This document shows, in pieces, positions 33,732 through 44,100 of a stretch of DNA of 64,000 nucleotides (the first letter of the stretch is position 1; the number at the start of each line of letters is the position of its first letter). The position numbers and the translations under genes are program-made. Origin of the DNA: Lysobacter oculi (lineage in GTDB: Bacteria; Pseudomonadota; Gammaproteobacteria; Xanthomonadales; Xanthomonadaceae); assembly GCF_003293695.1 (NCBI RefSeq), contig NZ_CP029556.1, positions 2,428,001 through 2,492,000 on the forward strand, read 5' to 3'. Below the pieces are notes generated by a model. That model did no database searches. It had not been told where the DNA came from and saw only the letters and a list, made by a program, of their open reading frames with translations.

Positions 33732-34584
33732 CTACAAGCCTGAAAGTCCCGCCTGTCGTTCGAACTCTACCGGAGAGACGCCTCCGTTGGAGCCATGCCG
33801 GCGCTTCGGGTTGTAGACATCTCGATGTAGTGAAACACGTCGCTGCGCGCCGCATCCCGGGTCAGGTAAATCTCCGCTTGATCCGCTCCCGCTTGAGCAA
33901 CTGGAAGAAGCTCTCCACCACGGCGTTGTCGTGGCAGTTGCCGCGCCGGCTCATGCTGCAGACGATGCCGTGCGCTTTCAGGAACGTCTGCCATTCGGCG
34001 CCGGTGAACTGGCTGCCTTGATCCGAGTGCAGCATCAGGCCGGGCGCTGGCTTGCGTCGCCACACCGCTGCCAACAACGCCTGTAGCATCAGATCGGCAT
34101 GCATCTGGCTCTGCATTGCCCAGCCAACGACCTGGCGCGAGTACAGATCCAGCACCACCGCCAGGTACAGCCAGCCCTCGTGCGTGCGGATATAGGTGAT
34201 GTCGGTGACCCAGTGCGTGTTCGGCGCGGCCACGTCGAACTGCCGGTCCAGGCGATTGGGCGCCACCGTCGATACGCGGCCACCGCGAGGCCGCGGGCGA
34301 CGCCCGTAACCCACTTGTGCCCGCAAGCCTTCGCCCTTCATCAGCCGTGCCACGCGATGCTTGCCGCACTGCTCGCCCAGGTCGCGCAGGTCATCGGTGA
34401 CCTTGCGGTAACCATAGACCGTACCGCTCTCCAGCCATGCCTGCTTGATCATCCCGAGCAAAAGCTGATCCTCGTAATGGCGCTCGCTGTGCGGCCGGTT
34501 CTGCCACGCGTAGAAGTCGCTGCGTTGCACGCCGAGCACCCGGCACATGCTGGTCACGCGGAACTGATCGAGATGCGCCTGCAT
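33732..34584 (-). pseudogene. IS3-family transposase OrfB with frameshifts
   Basis: The DDE integrase part of the IS3 transposase. It begins MQAHLDQFRVTSMCRVLGV and holds the core motifs VTDITYIRTHEGWLYLAVVLD, LMLHSDQGSQFTG and the NCHDNAVVESFFQLLK Glu. The frame breaks near 33867 (one A missing before GATTTACC) and again near 33822 (one T missing in GAGATGTCTAC). The restored tail reads TRDAARSDVFHYIEM then YNPKRRHGSNGGVSPVEF and stops at 33732. The protein would lack its last 40 residues. Confidence 0.85.
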
Positions 34585-34624
34585 GAACGCGTACTTCGCC
34601 CTTACCCCCTGGCAAAGTACGCCG

Positions 34625-35845
34625 TGGTGAGTTCAACCCGTTGACGCAACGGCTTGGCTCAGCTTAGCGGCTGGCGTCTGGAAGCCCAAGGTCTTACGGG
34701 GCCTTTCGTTGAGTCGTCTGGCGATCTTGTTCAAGAATGCCTGCGAATGGCTGGATAGGTCCGTGCCGTCGGGGAAGTACTGCCGCAGCAGACCATTGGT
34801 GTTTTCGTTCGAACCGCGCTGCCAAGGGCTTTTCGGATCGCAGAAGTAGACCTGGGTGTCGGTCGCCACGGTGAAGTTCTTGTGGCTAGCCATCTCACCA
34901 CCTCGATCCCACGTCAAAGATTTTCGCAATGCAGTTGGTAGTGTTTTCACTTGCCGGCTCAGCGCCGAGACGACGCTATTGGTGTCCTTACCCTTGACCT
35001 TCACCAGCATCACGAAGCGCGAGTGCCGCTCCACCAGCGTCGCGATATGGGAATTGTTGCTTCCCGTGATCAGATCACCCTCCCAACCCCGGCACGGCGC
35101 GATCTTCGACCTCCGCCGGGCGCTCCCGAATCGATATCGCGTCGATGATCCCGCCGCGAGACATTGCGATGGCCAGCTTCGAGTGGCGCATACGGCGACG
35201 CGTGCGCAAGTGCGCCAAGAGTTCCTTCTTGAGCAGACCACGCGCCTGGATGAACAAGCTCCGGTAGATCGTTTCGTGCGACACCTGCAGTGCCTGGTTG
35301 AGCGGGAACCTGAGCTTAAGCCAGCCGGCGATCTGTTCCGGCGACCATTGCTGGCCCAGCTTACAAGCCACCAACCAGCGCAGCCGAGGGTTATCGGCTA
35401 ACCGACAAGACTGTGGCCTCCGGGCCGCCTCCCAAGCGGCCTCATCGGCATGTGCGGCCCGATATCGATCACGGCCGCCATGTCGTGCAACTTCCCGGCT
35501 AATCGTCGAGGTAGGCCGCCCTAGGCTGAGCGCAATCTGGCGAAACGACTGGCCAGAAGCCAAGCATCGAGATATCTCTTCGCGGTCCACTAAACTCAGC
35601 GATCGAGCGGATCGACGCCGCGCCCTCGGCGCGATCCCGCCATGCGCGGCCAGAACCCCGAAAATCGAACCTGGATTCTTGTCAAAGAAGCGGGCAATGC
35701 CGCTGAGTGACTGGCCACCCTTCCATCGTCGCCATAAATCTTGCTTCTGGGCCCGAGACATACCGGGCCGCCCCATCCTTGCCATATCGTTCGCTCCAAT
35801 CAGTGCAATTGTTGATCATGTTGCATTGACGGGTTGAATTCACCG
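34625..35845 (-). mobile_element. IS30-family element inserted in the IS3 element
   Basis: An approximately 1.2-kb element whose ends share GTGA-[AG]-TTCAACCCGT in inverted orientation (left at 34627, right at 35843). It lies between the 3' end of IS3 orfA and the start of orfB; removing it restores a near-continuous orfA (KKAA then AYFA). A 2-base CG duplication is likely but the exact boundaries could move by 2-3 bases because both flanks read GCCG/CGGC. Confidence 0.8.
34633..35785 (-). pseudogene. IS30-family transposase with a frameshift
   Basis: The N-terminal part (35785 down to about 35095) has the double helix-turn-helix of IS30 proteins (GQSLSGIARFFDKNPGSI; SGQSFRQIALSLGRPTSTIS) and REVARHGGRDRYRA. 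The C-terminal part, in another frame from about 35090 to 34633, has the catalytic core (WEGDLITGS, HSRFVMLVKV, TWDRGGEMASH, CDPKSPWQRGSNENTNGLLRQ). The break lies at CCGGGGTTGGGAGG, just before the conserved WEGDL; two bases appear to be missing. IS30 transposases are normally one ORF, so this is probably inactive. Confidence 0.86.
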
Positions 35846-36101
35846 CGGCCTTTTTTAGGATGTCGCGTTCCTCGGTCACCCGCTTGAGCTCGGCTTGCAA
35901 GCGCCGGTTCTCAGCCGCCAATGAAACATCGGCATGGCGTGCCTCAGGCACCTTGCGCTGCATACGCACCCACGCGTAAAGCGTATCGATGCTGACTCCC
36001 AGCCGACCCGCCACCTCACGCACCGGGCGCCCCTGGTCGATCACCTGTTTGGCCGCTTCGACCTTGAACTCATCCGTATACCGCTTGCTGCTCATATCCA
36101 C
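35846..36101 (-). pseudogene. IS3-family transposase OrfA, 3' end displaced by IS30
   Basis: Helix-turn-helix protein of the IS3 element: YTDEFKVEAAKQVIDQGRPVREVAGRLGVSIDTLYAWV, then a leucine-zipper-like ENRRLQAELKRVTEERDILKKAA. After KKAA the reading frame runs into IS30 DNA. The last ~10 residues are on the far side, at 34585-34624. Confidence 0.87.
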
Positions 36102-36302
36102 CTCCGTGATTGCCGTAATGTACGGCTCGGAGATGTCTAGAGAACCCGGGGCGATTCAAACCGTTTCAATGCGGGGTGCACCCGGCTACCAGAAATAGGG
36201 GTGGCGATATGCCCTTTCCCGCGGGCTACGGTAAATCTCAGCCTGCGCGACGGGCTCGACTATCATCCGGGTTTGCTCCAGCAACAGGGGAACCCGAGTC
36301 GC

Positions 36303-38150
36303 ATGAATCAGGTTGCTCTTTCGTCCTTCATCTGGTCCGTCGCCGACCTGCTGCGCGGCAACTACAAGCCGCACGAATACGGGCGCTTCATCCTGCCGTT
36401 TACCGTGCTGCGCCGGCTGGACTGCGTGCTGGCCCCGACCAAGGGCAAGGTGTTGGCCGAGCATGCCAAGAAGACCGAGGCGGGCGTCAATCCCGACCCC
36501 TTCCTCCGCCGGATCGTGGGCGAAGCGCGGTTCTACAACACCTCGCCCATGGATCTGCCCAAGCTGCTGGGCGATCAGGATCACATCCGCCAGAACCTCT
36601 ACAGCTACGTGCAGGGCTTCTCTCCCGAGGCCCGGGACATCTTCGAGCGGTTCGATTTCTATACCCAGATCGAGCGGTTGGCCAAAGACAAGCTGCTGTA
36701 CCTGATCACCGAGAAGTTCGCGAACATCGACCTGCACCCGGACCGGGTGGACAACGCCCAGATGGGCCTCGTGTTCGAGGAGCTGATCCGCAAGTTCGCC
36801 GAGCTCTCCAACGAGACGGCGGGTGAGCACTTCACCCCGCGTGAAGTCATCCGGCTGATGGTCAACCTGATCTTCATCGAGGACGACGATGTGCTGACCC
36901 CCGGCAATGCCGTGGTGCGCACCATCTACGACCCCACGGCTGGCACCGGTGGCATGCTCTCTGTCGCGGCCGAGCACCTGATCGAGCACAACCCGGCCGC
37001 TCGCCTGACCCTGTACGGCCAGGAGCTCAACGACGAGTCCTACGCCATCTGCAAGGCGGACATGCTGATCCGCGGGCAGGACGTGGGCAACATCGTGCCG
37101 GGCAATACGCTTAGCGAGGACGGCTTCACCCACCGTAAGTTTGACTACATGCTCGCCAATCCGCCCTTCGGTGTGGAATGGAAGAAGGTGCAGAAGGTGG
37201 TCACGGATGAGCACGAGCAGAAGGGCTTCGATGGCCGCTTCGGCCCGGGCCTGCCGCGCGTATCCGACGGTTCGATGCTGTTCCTGCTGCACCTGGTGTC
37301 GAAGATGACGCCAATGGGCAACGGTGAGGGTGGCAGCCGCTTCGGCATCGTGCTCAACGGCTCGCCCCTGTTTACCGGTGGTGCCGGCAGTGGCGAGAGC
37401 GAGATCCGCCGCTACCTGCTGGAAAACGATCTGGTCGAGGCCATCATTGGCCTGCCGACCGACATGTTCTACAACACCGGCATCGCCACCTATGTCTGGA
37501 TCGTCAGCAACAAGAAGCCGGCAGACCGCCGTGGCCAGGTGCAGCTGATTGACGCCAGTGGCTTCTGGCGCAAGATGCGCAAGAGCCTGGGCAGCAAGCG
37601 CAAGGAAATGGGCGAGGACGACATCGCCACCGTCACACGGCTGTTCGGTGACTTCACCGAGGCCGAGCGCGTCACCGTGCTGGATGCTGCAGGCAACACA
37701 GTCGAAAAGCGCATCGTCACAGGCACCGACAACCTGCCGGTACCGCCGGAAGGTGGCAAGCTCAAGCGCGTGCCGATCTCTCGCATCTTCGACAATGAGG
37801 CCTTCGGCTATACCACCATCACAGTGGAACGACCGCTGCGCGACGAAGCCGGCAACGTGGTTACGTTCGAAAAGGGCAAGCAGAAGGGCAAGCCGCAGCC
37901 CGACAGCAGCCTGCGCGACACTGAAAACGTGCCGCTGGGCGAGGACATCCAGGCCTACTTCCAGCGCGAGGTGCTGCCGCATGCACCGGATGCGTGGATC
38001 GACGACAGCAAGACCAAGGTCGGCTACGAGATTCCGTTCAACCGGCACTTCTACGTGTTCGAGCCGCCGCGTCCGCTGGAGGAGATCGACGCCGAGCTGA
38101 AGCAGGTGGCCGGCAACATCATGCGGATGCTGGGGGAGCTGGCGGAATGA
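36303..38150 (+). CDS. hsdM: Type I restriction-modification methyltransferase subunit HsdM
   Basis: A 615-residue N6-adenine methyltransferase subunit. The N-terminal helical domain (SSFIWSVADLLRGNYKPHEYG) is followed by the SAM-binding motif YDPTAGTGGML and the catalytic NPPFG motif (ANPPFGVEWKKV). The ATG at 36303 (MNQVALSSFIW) was chosen; the upstream extension is not conserved-looking. The stop overlaps the hsdS start (ATGA at 38147). It is the first gene of a five-gene operon ending with hsdR at 44216, directly next to the IS3 element. Confidence 0.95.
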   Translation: MNQVALSSFIWSVADLLRGNYKPHEYGRFILPFTVLRRLDCVLAPTKGKVLAEHAKKTEAGVNPDPFLRRIVGEARFYNTSPMDLPKLLGDQDHIRQNLYSYVQGFSPEARDIFERFDFYTQIERLAKDKLLYLITEKFANIDLHPDRVDNAQMGLVFEELIRKFAELSNETAGEHFTPREVIRLMVNLIFIEDDDVLTPGNAVVRTIYDPTAGTGGMLSVAAEHLIEHNPAARLTLYGQELNDESYAICKADMLIRGQDVGNIVPGNTLSEDGFTHRKFDYMLANPPFGVEWKKVQKVVTDEHEQKGFDGRFGPGLPRVSDGSMLFLLHLVSKMTPMGNGEGGSRFGIVLNGSPLFTGGAGSGESEIRRYLLENDLVEAIIGLPTDMFYNTGIATYVWIVSNKKPADRRGQVQLIDASGFWRKMRKSLGSKRKEMGEDDIATVTRLFGDFTEAERVTVLDAAGNTVEKRIVTGTDNLPVPPEGGKLKRVPISRIFDNEAFGYTTITVERPLRDEAGNVVTFEKGKQKGKPQPDSSLRDTENVPLGEDIQAYFQREVLPHAPDAWIDDSKTKVGYEIPFNRHFYVFEPPRPLEEIDAELKQVAGNIMRMLGELAE

Positions 38151-39415
38151 GTCTGCCGAGGTATCCGGAGTACCGGGACAGCAGAGTGCCTTGGCTGGGA
38201 GAGTTGCCCGCGCATTGGGGGGTGTCTCCAATGAAGCGACTCCTCGATATTCAGAACGGCGCGGACTACAAGCACATCGAAGCGGAGGACGGCTATCCCG
38301 TACTTGGATCAGGTGGACAGTTCACGTTCGCCACTGATTACATCTACGACGGCGAGTCGGTGCTGCTCGGGAGAAAGGGAACGATCGACCGGCCGCTGCA
38401 TGTCAAAGGCAGGTTTTGGACCGTCGACACTATGTACTGGAGCCGAATCCGACCGGATGTGTGCGGACGCTTCTGTTACTACGCAGCCACGACGATTCCC
38501 TTTGGCCTTTATTCGACCAACACCGCGCTGCCAAGCATGACAAAGGCCGCGCTAGATGCGCACTTCCTGGCCTCCCCGCCCTTGGAGGAACAACGTTCGA
38601 TTGCCAACTTACTCGACCGCGAAACCGCCAAGATCGATGCGCTGATCGCCGAGCAGGAGAAGCTGCTGGCGCTGCTGGCCGAAAAGCGCCAGGCCGCCAT
38701 CTCCCACGCCGTAACCCGCGGCCTCGACCCCAACGCCCCGATGAAGGACTCCGGCATTGCGTGGTTGGGGGAGGTGCCGGCGCATTGGGAAATAACAAGA
38801 CTCGGCGTCATTCTTGATGCAATCGGCGATGTTGACCATTTCATGCCGGCGTCAGTCGAGCAGGGTGTTCCTTACCTGATGACGGGTGACTTGAAGGAAT
38901 TTGTTAGCGAAGTGAGCCTCGAAGGCTGCAAGCAGGTTAGCGATGAAGACTACTTGGCGCTCTCTAGAAAGATTAAGAGTTCAAAGGGAGATGTAATCAT
39001 GGCGCGCTATGCGACCATCGGGACATCCATGTATGTCGACGTCGACACGGATTTTCTGGTGTCTTACTCGTGCGTCACGCTCAAGGCAAATCATTCCAAG
39101 GTATCAGGCTTGTATCTGTTTCAGTACATGAGGTCAGATGCGTTTCGTCAGGCTGTAGAAGGTCAAGTAAATACAAACACGCAGGGAAATGTCGGCATCA
39201 ATCATTTGAAGAACATAAGCGTTGTGCTGCCGCCCATTACCGAACAAGCAGGAATTGCCGCCTTCGTCGGCTCTGAAACGGCAACAATCGATGAAATGAA
39301 GGCCGAAGCCGAGCGTGCAATCACTCTCCTAAGAGAACGTCGCTCCGCCCTGATCGCCGCCGCCGTCACCGGCAAGATCGACGTGCGAGGCGCAGTGGAG
39401 AGGGAGGCGTCGTGA
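38147..39415 (+). CDS. hsdS: Type I restriction-modification specificity subunit HsdS
   Basis: A 422-residue DNA-recognition subunit with two target-recognition domains and two coiled-coil spacers. The first half begins RDSRVPWLGELPAHWG, the second DSGIAWLGEVPAHWE, the classic repeated motif. Spacer helices are DRETAKIDALIAEQEKLLAL and SETATIDEMKAEAERAITLL, each ending in a version of RxxxIxxAVTG. Codon use in the second recognition domain (38790-39290) is more AT-rich than its neighbours, suggesting exchange of that domain. It overlaps hsdM and the next gene by four bases each. Confidence 0.95.
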   Translation: MSLPRYPEYRDSRVPWLGELPAHWGVSPMKRLLDIQNGADYKHIEAEDGYPVLGSGGQFTFATDYIYDGESVLLGRKGTIDRPLHVKGRFWTVDTMYWSRIRPDVCGRFCYYAATTIPFGLYSTNTALPSMTKAALDAHFLASPPLEEQRSIANLLDRETAKIDALIAEQEKLLALLAEKRQAAISHAVTRGLDPNAPMKDSGIAWLGEVPAHWEITRLGVILDAIGDVDHFMPASVEQGVPYLMTGDLKEFVSEVSLEGCKQVSDEDYLALSRKIKSSKGDVIMARYATIGTSMYVDVDTDFLVSYSCVTLKANHSKVSGLYLFQYMRSDAFRQAVEGQVNTNTQGNVGINHLKNISVVLPPITEQAGIAAFVGSETATIDEMKAEAERAITLLRERRSALIAAAVTGKIDVRGAVEREAS

Positions 39416-40170
39416 CCGACCCCTGGCTCCGCGATGTCCCCGCGGTGTTCCACGCACTGGCCGATCCCCGGCTGGAAAGCGCGATCCCGCAGCCGACAAC
39501 CGGACCATTCGACCAGGCCTGCGCCCACTGGGGCGCACTGCACTACACGCTGTCCAGCCTGCTGGGTTGGGTCGATGTCGGTTGTGGACTGGCCTGGTGG
39601 TACGCCGCCGGCAAGCCGGTGGACGATTCGCCCCTACTGGCACTGGTGCAGCGGGTGTGGGGCGCCGATGACCTCATCGACTACTACGCAGCGTGGGCAT
39701 GGCTACCCGAGGGCGTTGGCTACGAGTTTCCGCAGAGCGTCAGTCCATTTGACGGGCCGTCTCCCATGTGGCTTGGCCGCCATTCCCGTTGGAAAAATGA
39801 GGAGTGGTGGCGCGGCTTCGCCCGGCGTGGCCAAGTCCACCACCACGATCCCTTCTACGGCGGCAGCGATCCGCTGCATCTGGCAGCACATGCCGGCCCA
39901 CCCACGGTCGAGCCGTCGGCGAACCCGCTGGTACACCTGGTCCCGCATCAACGTCGCGCCGTGCTGGTCACGGAGGGGCTGGACCACTGGCTGGCCGACC
40001 TGCATGCACTGGAAGCAAGCTTGCCACCGCAGGGCGAGCGATCGTGGCGGGTGGAGATCTTCGATCGTTGCGTGGGTTATCTGGGCGAGTATCGCCGCAG
40101 CCGCGTGACGGGGCACTGGTTCTTGGGCAAGCATTCCGTCCATATGGGGGGACATCCGGGACATGAGTGA
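39412..40170 (+). CDS. Unknown protein inside the type I RM operon
   Basis: A 252-residue, Trp/His-rich soluble protein that I do not recognise. It starts GTG at 39412, overlapping the hsdS stop (GTGA), and overlaps the next gene by eight bases, so it is surely translated with the operon. Visible features are WDV/WW-rich helices (GLAWWYAAGKPVDDSP), a HHHDPFYGGSDPLHLAAHAG His cluster near residue 145, and no signal peptide or membrane segment. It may modulate or add to the restriction system. Confidence 0.85.
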   Translation: MTDPWLRDVPAVFHALADPRLESAIPQPTTGPFDQACAHWGALHYTLSSLLGWVDVGCGLAWWYAAGKPVDDSPLLALVQRVWGADDLIDYYAAWAWLPEGVGYEFPQSVSPFDGPSPMWLGRHSRWKNEEWWRGFARRGQVHHHDPFYGGSDPLHLAAHAGPPTVEPSANPLVHLVPHQRRAVLVTEGLDHWLADLHALEASLPPQGERSWRVEIFDRCVGYLGEYRRSRVTGHWFLGKHSVHMGGHPGHE

Positions 40171-41089
40171 TATCCAGTTGTTCCGCCTGAGTGAAGGACT
40201 GGCAATTGAGCTGCCCGGCCGCGCAGTGGCCGTGGAGCGCCAGTTGCAGGCGCTGATTGAGTCACAGATGCCGGCATTCCTCGGGGTCCGCTTCCTGGCC
40301 ACCGAGCACGCGACAGGCAAGACCCACAAGGGGCGCATCGACTCGCTGGGGCTGGACGAGAACGGCTGCCCTGTCATCGTCGAGTACAAGCGCCACAGCA
40401 ACGAAAACGTCATCAACCAGGGCCTGTTCTATCTGGACTGGCTGCTGGACCATCAGGCCGAGTTCCGCTGGCTGGTCATGGAGCGTCTGGGCAAGGACGT
40501 AGCCGACGCCATCGACTGGACCGGTACGCGCCTGTTGTGCATCGCGGCCGATTTCACCCGCTACGACCAGCATGCCGTCCAGCAGATTCCCCGCAACATC
40601 GAGCTGATCCGCTACAAGCTGTTCGGCGATGACCTGTTGCTGCTGGAGCTGGTCAATGCGGTCAGCGTGAGCGACGCCACGGCCGGAAAGACCCAAGCGA
40701 CTGGAGCCACAACCGGAACGCCTAAGATCAGTGGTAAGGATAAGACGGCCGCGGAACAGCTTGCGCAGGCGCAGCCGGAGATCCGACAGCTCTACGAAAC
40801 CCTTGCCAGCTATCTCAATGCGCTGGGCGATGACGTGCAGGAAAAGCACTTGAAGCTTTACACGGCGTTTCGGCGGCTGAAGAACTTCGCCTGCGTCATT
40901 CCCTACCGGGACAAGCTCTTGGTGATGCTGAAGGTGGATCCAGACACGGTTACGCTGGAGGACGGGTTCAGCCGAGATACCCGCAACATCGGCACATGGG
41001 GGACGGGTGATCTGGAACTGACGCTCCGCACCCAAGCGGACATGGACAAGGCCAAACCGCTGCTGGATCGCAGCTACCAGGAAGGTTGA
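40163..41089 (+). CDS. DUF5655-domain protein with PD-(D/E)xK nuclease-like N-terminus
   Basis: A 308-residue protein. The N-terminal half has a nuclease-like core, GRIDSLGLDENGCPVIVEYKR, with the Asp...Glu-x-Lys pattern of DUF91/NucS-type endonuclease folds. A Thr/Ala/Gly linker (residues 170-190) leads to a C-terminal DUF5655-type domain (KTAAEQLAQAQPEIRQLYETL to DLELTLRTQADMDKAKPLLDRSYQ). It sits 22 bases upstream of hsdR in the type I operon. Such proteins are found with defence genes, but their substrate is not known. Confidence 0.83.
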   Translation: MSDIQLFRLSEGLAIELPGRAVAVERQLQALIESQMPAFLGVRFLATEHATGKTHKGRIDSLGLDENGCPVIVEYKRHSNENVINQGLFYLDWLLDHQAEFRWLVMERLGKDVADAIDWTGTRLLCIAADFTRYDQHAVQQIPRNIELIRYKLFGDDLLLLELVNAVSVSDATAGKTQATGATTGTPKISGKDKTAAEQLAQAQPEIRQLYETLASYLNALGDDVQEKHLKLYTAFRRLKNFACVIPYRDKLLVMLKVDPDTVTLEDGFSRDTRNIGTWGTGDLELTLRTQADMDKAKPLLDRSYQEG

Positions 41090-41111
41090 GCCTGGGCATC
41101 AGGGGGAAACA

Positions 41112-44100
41112 ATGAATTTGCATCAGGAGCATCACTTCGAACGCGAGATTTGCGAGCAGCTGGCGGCCCAGGGCTGGCTGTACGGCGAAGGCGATGCCGC
41201 CCACTACCACCGCCAATCCGGCTTGTTCCTGCCCGACCTTCTAGCGTGGATCGAGGCGACTCAGCCGGACAGCTGGCAGCGACTCCAGAAGACCCACGGC
41301 CCTCAGCTGGCCGAACGATTGGCAGAACGGATTCGCAAGAACCTCGACGAGCGCGGCACGCTGGATGTGCTGCGCCGAGGTGTCGAGATGCTCGGGCTGA
41401 AGCAGCCGCTTTCGCTGGTCCAGTTCAAGCCGGCGTTGGCCATGAACCCCGTGACCCAGCAGCACTACGCGGCCAATCGTCTCCGCGTGGTGCGGCAGGT
41501 CAAACACTCGCCCAATCGCCCCAACGATTGCCTGGATCTGGTGCTGTTCGTCAACGGCGTTGCAGTGGCAACGGCCGAGCTGAAGTCGGAGTTCACCCAG
41601 AGCGTGGGCGATGCTGTGGACCAGTACCGGTTCGACCGGCATCCGCACCCCAAGGGCGGGCTGAGCGAGCCGCTGCTGGCCTTCCCCGGTGGCGCACTGG
41701 TGCACTTTGCGGTCAGCCAGGCCGAGGTAATGATGACCACGCGGCTGGCCGGAGAGCAGACCCGGTTCCTGCCGTTCAACCGCGGCAACGAAGGTGGCGC
41801 GGGCAATGCCCCCGATCCGGAAGGGTTTGCCACTCGCTATCTGTGGGAGGAGGTCTGGGCACCTGACAGCTGGCTGGAGATCCTTGGCCGCTACCTGATC
41901 GGCAAACGTGACGAGAAGAAGCAACTGCAGTCGGTGATCTTTCCGCGCTACCACCAGTTGGACGCCACCCGGAAGCTGGTGGTCGACGTCCACGCGCAAG
42001 GTACTGGCCAGCCCTACCTGATCCAGCATTCAGCCGGTTCCGGCAAGACGAACTCGATTGCGTGGACGGCCCACTTCTTGGCCGATCTGCACCGCGACAA
42101 CGTGAAGGTGTTCGACAGCGTGCTGGTGGTTTCCGACCGCAATGTGCTGGACAGCCAGCTGCAGGAAGCCATCTTCGACTTCGAGCGCACCACTGGCGTG
42201 GTCGCCACGATCACCGGCGAGCAGGGCAGCAAGAGCGCCCAGCTGGGGCAGGCGCTGAAGGACGGCAAGAAGATCATCGTCTGCACCATCCAGACCTTCC
42301 CCTTTGCGCTGCAGGCCGTGCAGGAGCTGGCCGCGACCGAGGGTAAGCGGTTCGCCGTGATTGCTGACGAGGCGCACAGCTCGCAGACGGGACAAGCGGC
42401 AGCGAAGCTGAAGCAGCTGCTGAGTGCGCAGGAGTGGGCCGACCTGCAGGACGGTGGAGAGATCGACACGGAGGCTCTGCTGGCTGCCCAGATGGGTGCC
42501 CGCAGTGCGGAATCCGGGCTGACCTACGTCGCCTTCACCGCCACACCCAAGGGCAAGACGCTGGAGCTGTTCGGTCGCCCCGGCCCGGACGGGCTGCCTC
42601 AGCCGTTCCATGTGTACTCCATGCGACAGGCCATCGAGGAGGGCTTCATCCTCGATGTCCTGCGCAACTACACGCCTTACGACCTGGCCTTCCGCCTGGC
42701 GCATGACGGCAAGGAGATCGACCAGACGCAGGTCGAGCGCAGCACGGCAATGAAGGGGATCATGCAGTGGGTTCGCCTGCACCCTTACAACATCGCCGCC
42801 AAGGTACAAATCGTGGTGGAGCACTACCGCGAGAACGTGCAGTCGCTGCTGGACGGGCAGGCCAAGGCGATGGTGGTGGTGTCGTCCCGGCTGGAGGCGG
42901 TGCGCTGGCAGAAGGCCATCCGAGAATACATCGAGCGGCAGCACTATCCGCTGGGCGTCCTGGTGGCATTCTCGGGCGAGGTCAATGATCCGGAGTCCTA
43001 TCCCGAGCCGGTCACCGAATCCAGCAAGCAGCTCAATCCGGGGCTGAAGAACCGGGACATTCGCGAAGCCTTCGCGCAGCCTGAGTTCCATCTGTTGCTG
43101 GTAGCCAACAAGTTCCAGACGGGCTTCGACCAGCCACTGCTGTGCGGTATGTACGTGGATAAGAAGCTGGGTGGCGTCCAGGCGGTACAGACGTTATCGC
43201 GCCTGAATCGCGCCCATCCTGGCAAGACGACGACATACGTGCTGGACTTCGTCAATGATGCCGCGGACGTATTGCAGGCCTTCAAGACCTACTACGAGAC
43301 CGCCGAGCTCGAATCCACGACCGATCCGAACCTGATCTTCGACCTCCGCGCCAAGCTGGATGCTGCCGGCCATTACGACGACTTCGAGGTGGAGCGGCTG
43401 GTGAAGGTGGAGATAGATCCGAGAGCCACCCAGGCGCAGCTTGTGGCCGCCATCCATCCCGTCGCCGACAGGCTGCTGAAACGCTACCGGGCGGCGCAGC
43501 AGTCACACACAGTTGCCATTGCCGCAGAGGACGGCCAAGCGGAAAAGACCACCAAGGACGAGCTGGATGCGTTCGTCCTCTTCAAGGGGGACATGGCGTC
43601 GTTCAACCGGCTGTATGCCTTCCTGTCGCAGATGTTCGATTACGGCAACACCGAAATCGAGAAACGGTTCCTGTTCTACAAGCGCCTGCTGCCACTGCTG
43701 GAGTTCGGGCGCGAGCGCGAGACCGTGGACCTGTCCAAGGTGGTGCTAACACATCACACCCTGCGCAGCTGCGGCAAGCAGCCGCTGAACCTCAATGCGG
43801 ATGGCACCTACCAACTGCAACCGATGGAAGCGGTTGGCAGTGGTCACGTTCAAGACAAGCAGCAGGCCTACCTCAACGAGATCATCGAGAAGGTCAACGG
43901 GCTATTCGAGGGTCAGCTCTCCGACGGCGACCAGCTCGTGTATGTCAACGGCGTCATCAAGGGCAAGCTGTTGGAGAACGAAACGCTGATCCAGCAGGCG
44001 ACCGACAACAGCAAGGAACAATTCGCCAACTCCCCGGACCTGAAGCACGCTCTCCTGCACGCGATCATGGATGCGCTGGATGCACACACGACGATGAGCA

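Larger units (their letters stand above)
33706..36158 (-). mobile_element. IS3-family element interrupted by IS30
   Basis: An IS3-group element on the minus strand with ends TGAATCGCCCCGGGTT (left, 33706) and its near-complement ending at 36158. A 3-base direct repeat AAC (33703-33705 and 36159-36161) flanks it, typical of IS3. It carries orfA (36101 downward) and orfB (34584 downward), separated by an IS30 insertion. Both are defective, so the element is dead. It lies 120 bases from IS1182 copy 3. Confidence 0.88.

Noticed and set aside
34633..35785. Programmed frameshift in the IS30 transposase
   Set aside because: IS30 transposases are normally a single ORF and no slippery heptamer with correct spacing was seen; treated as a mutation.
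36186..38231. 681-codon open frame on the minus strand
   Set aside because: Antisense to hsdM; His/Arg/Val-rich shadow with no domain, and hsdM is unmistakable.
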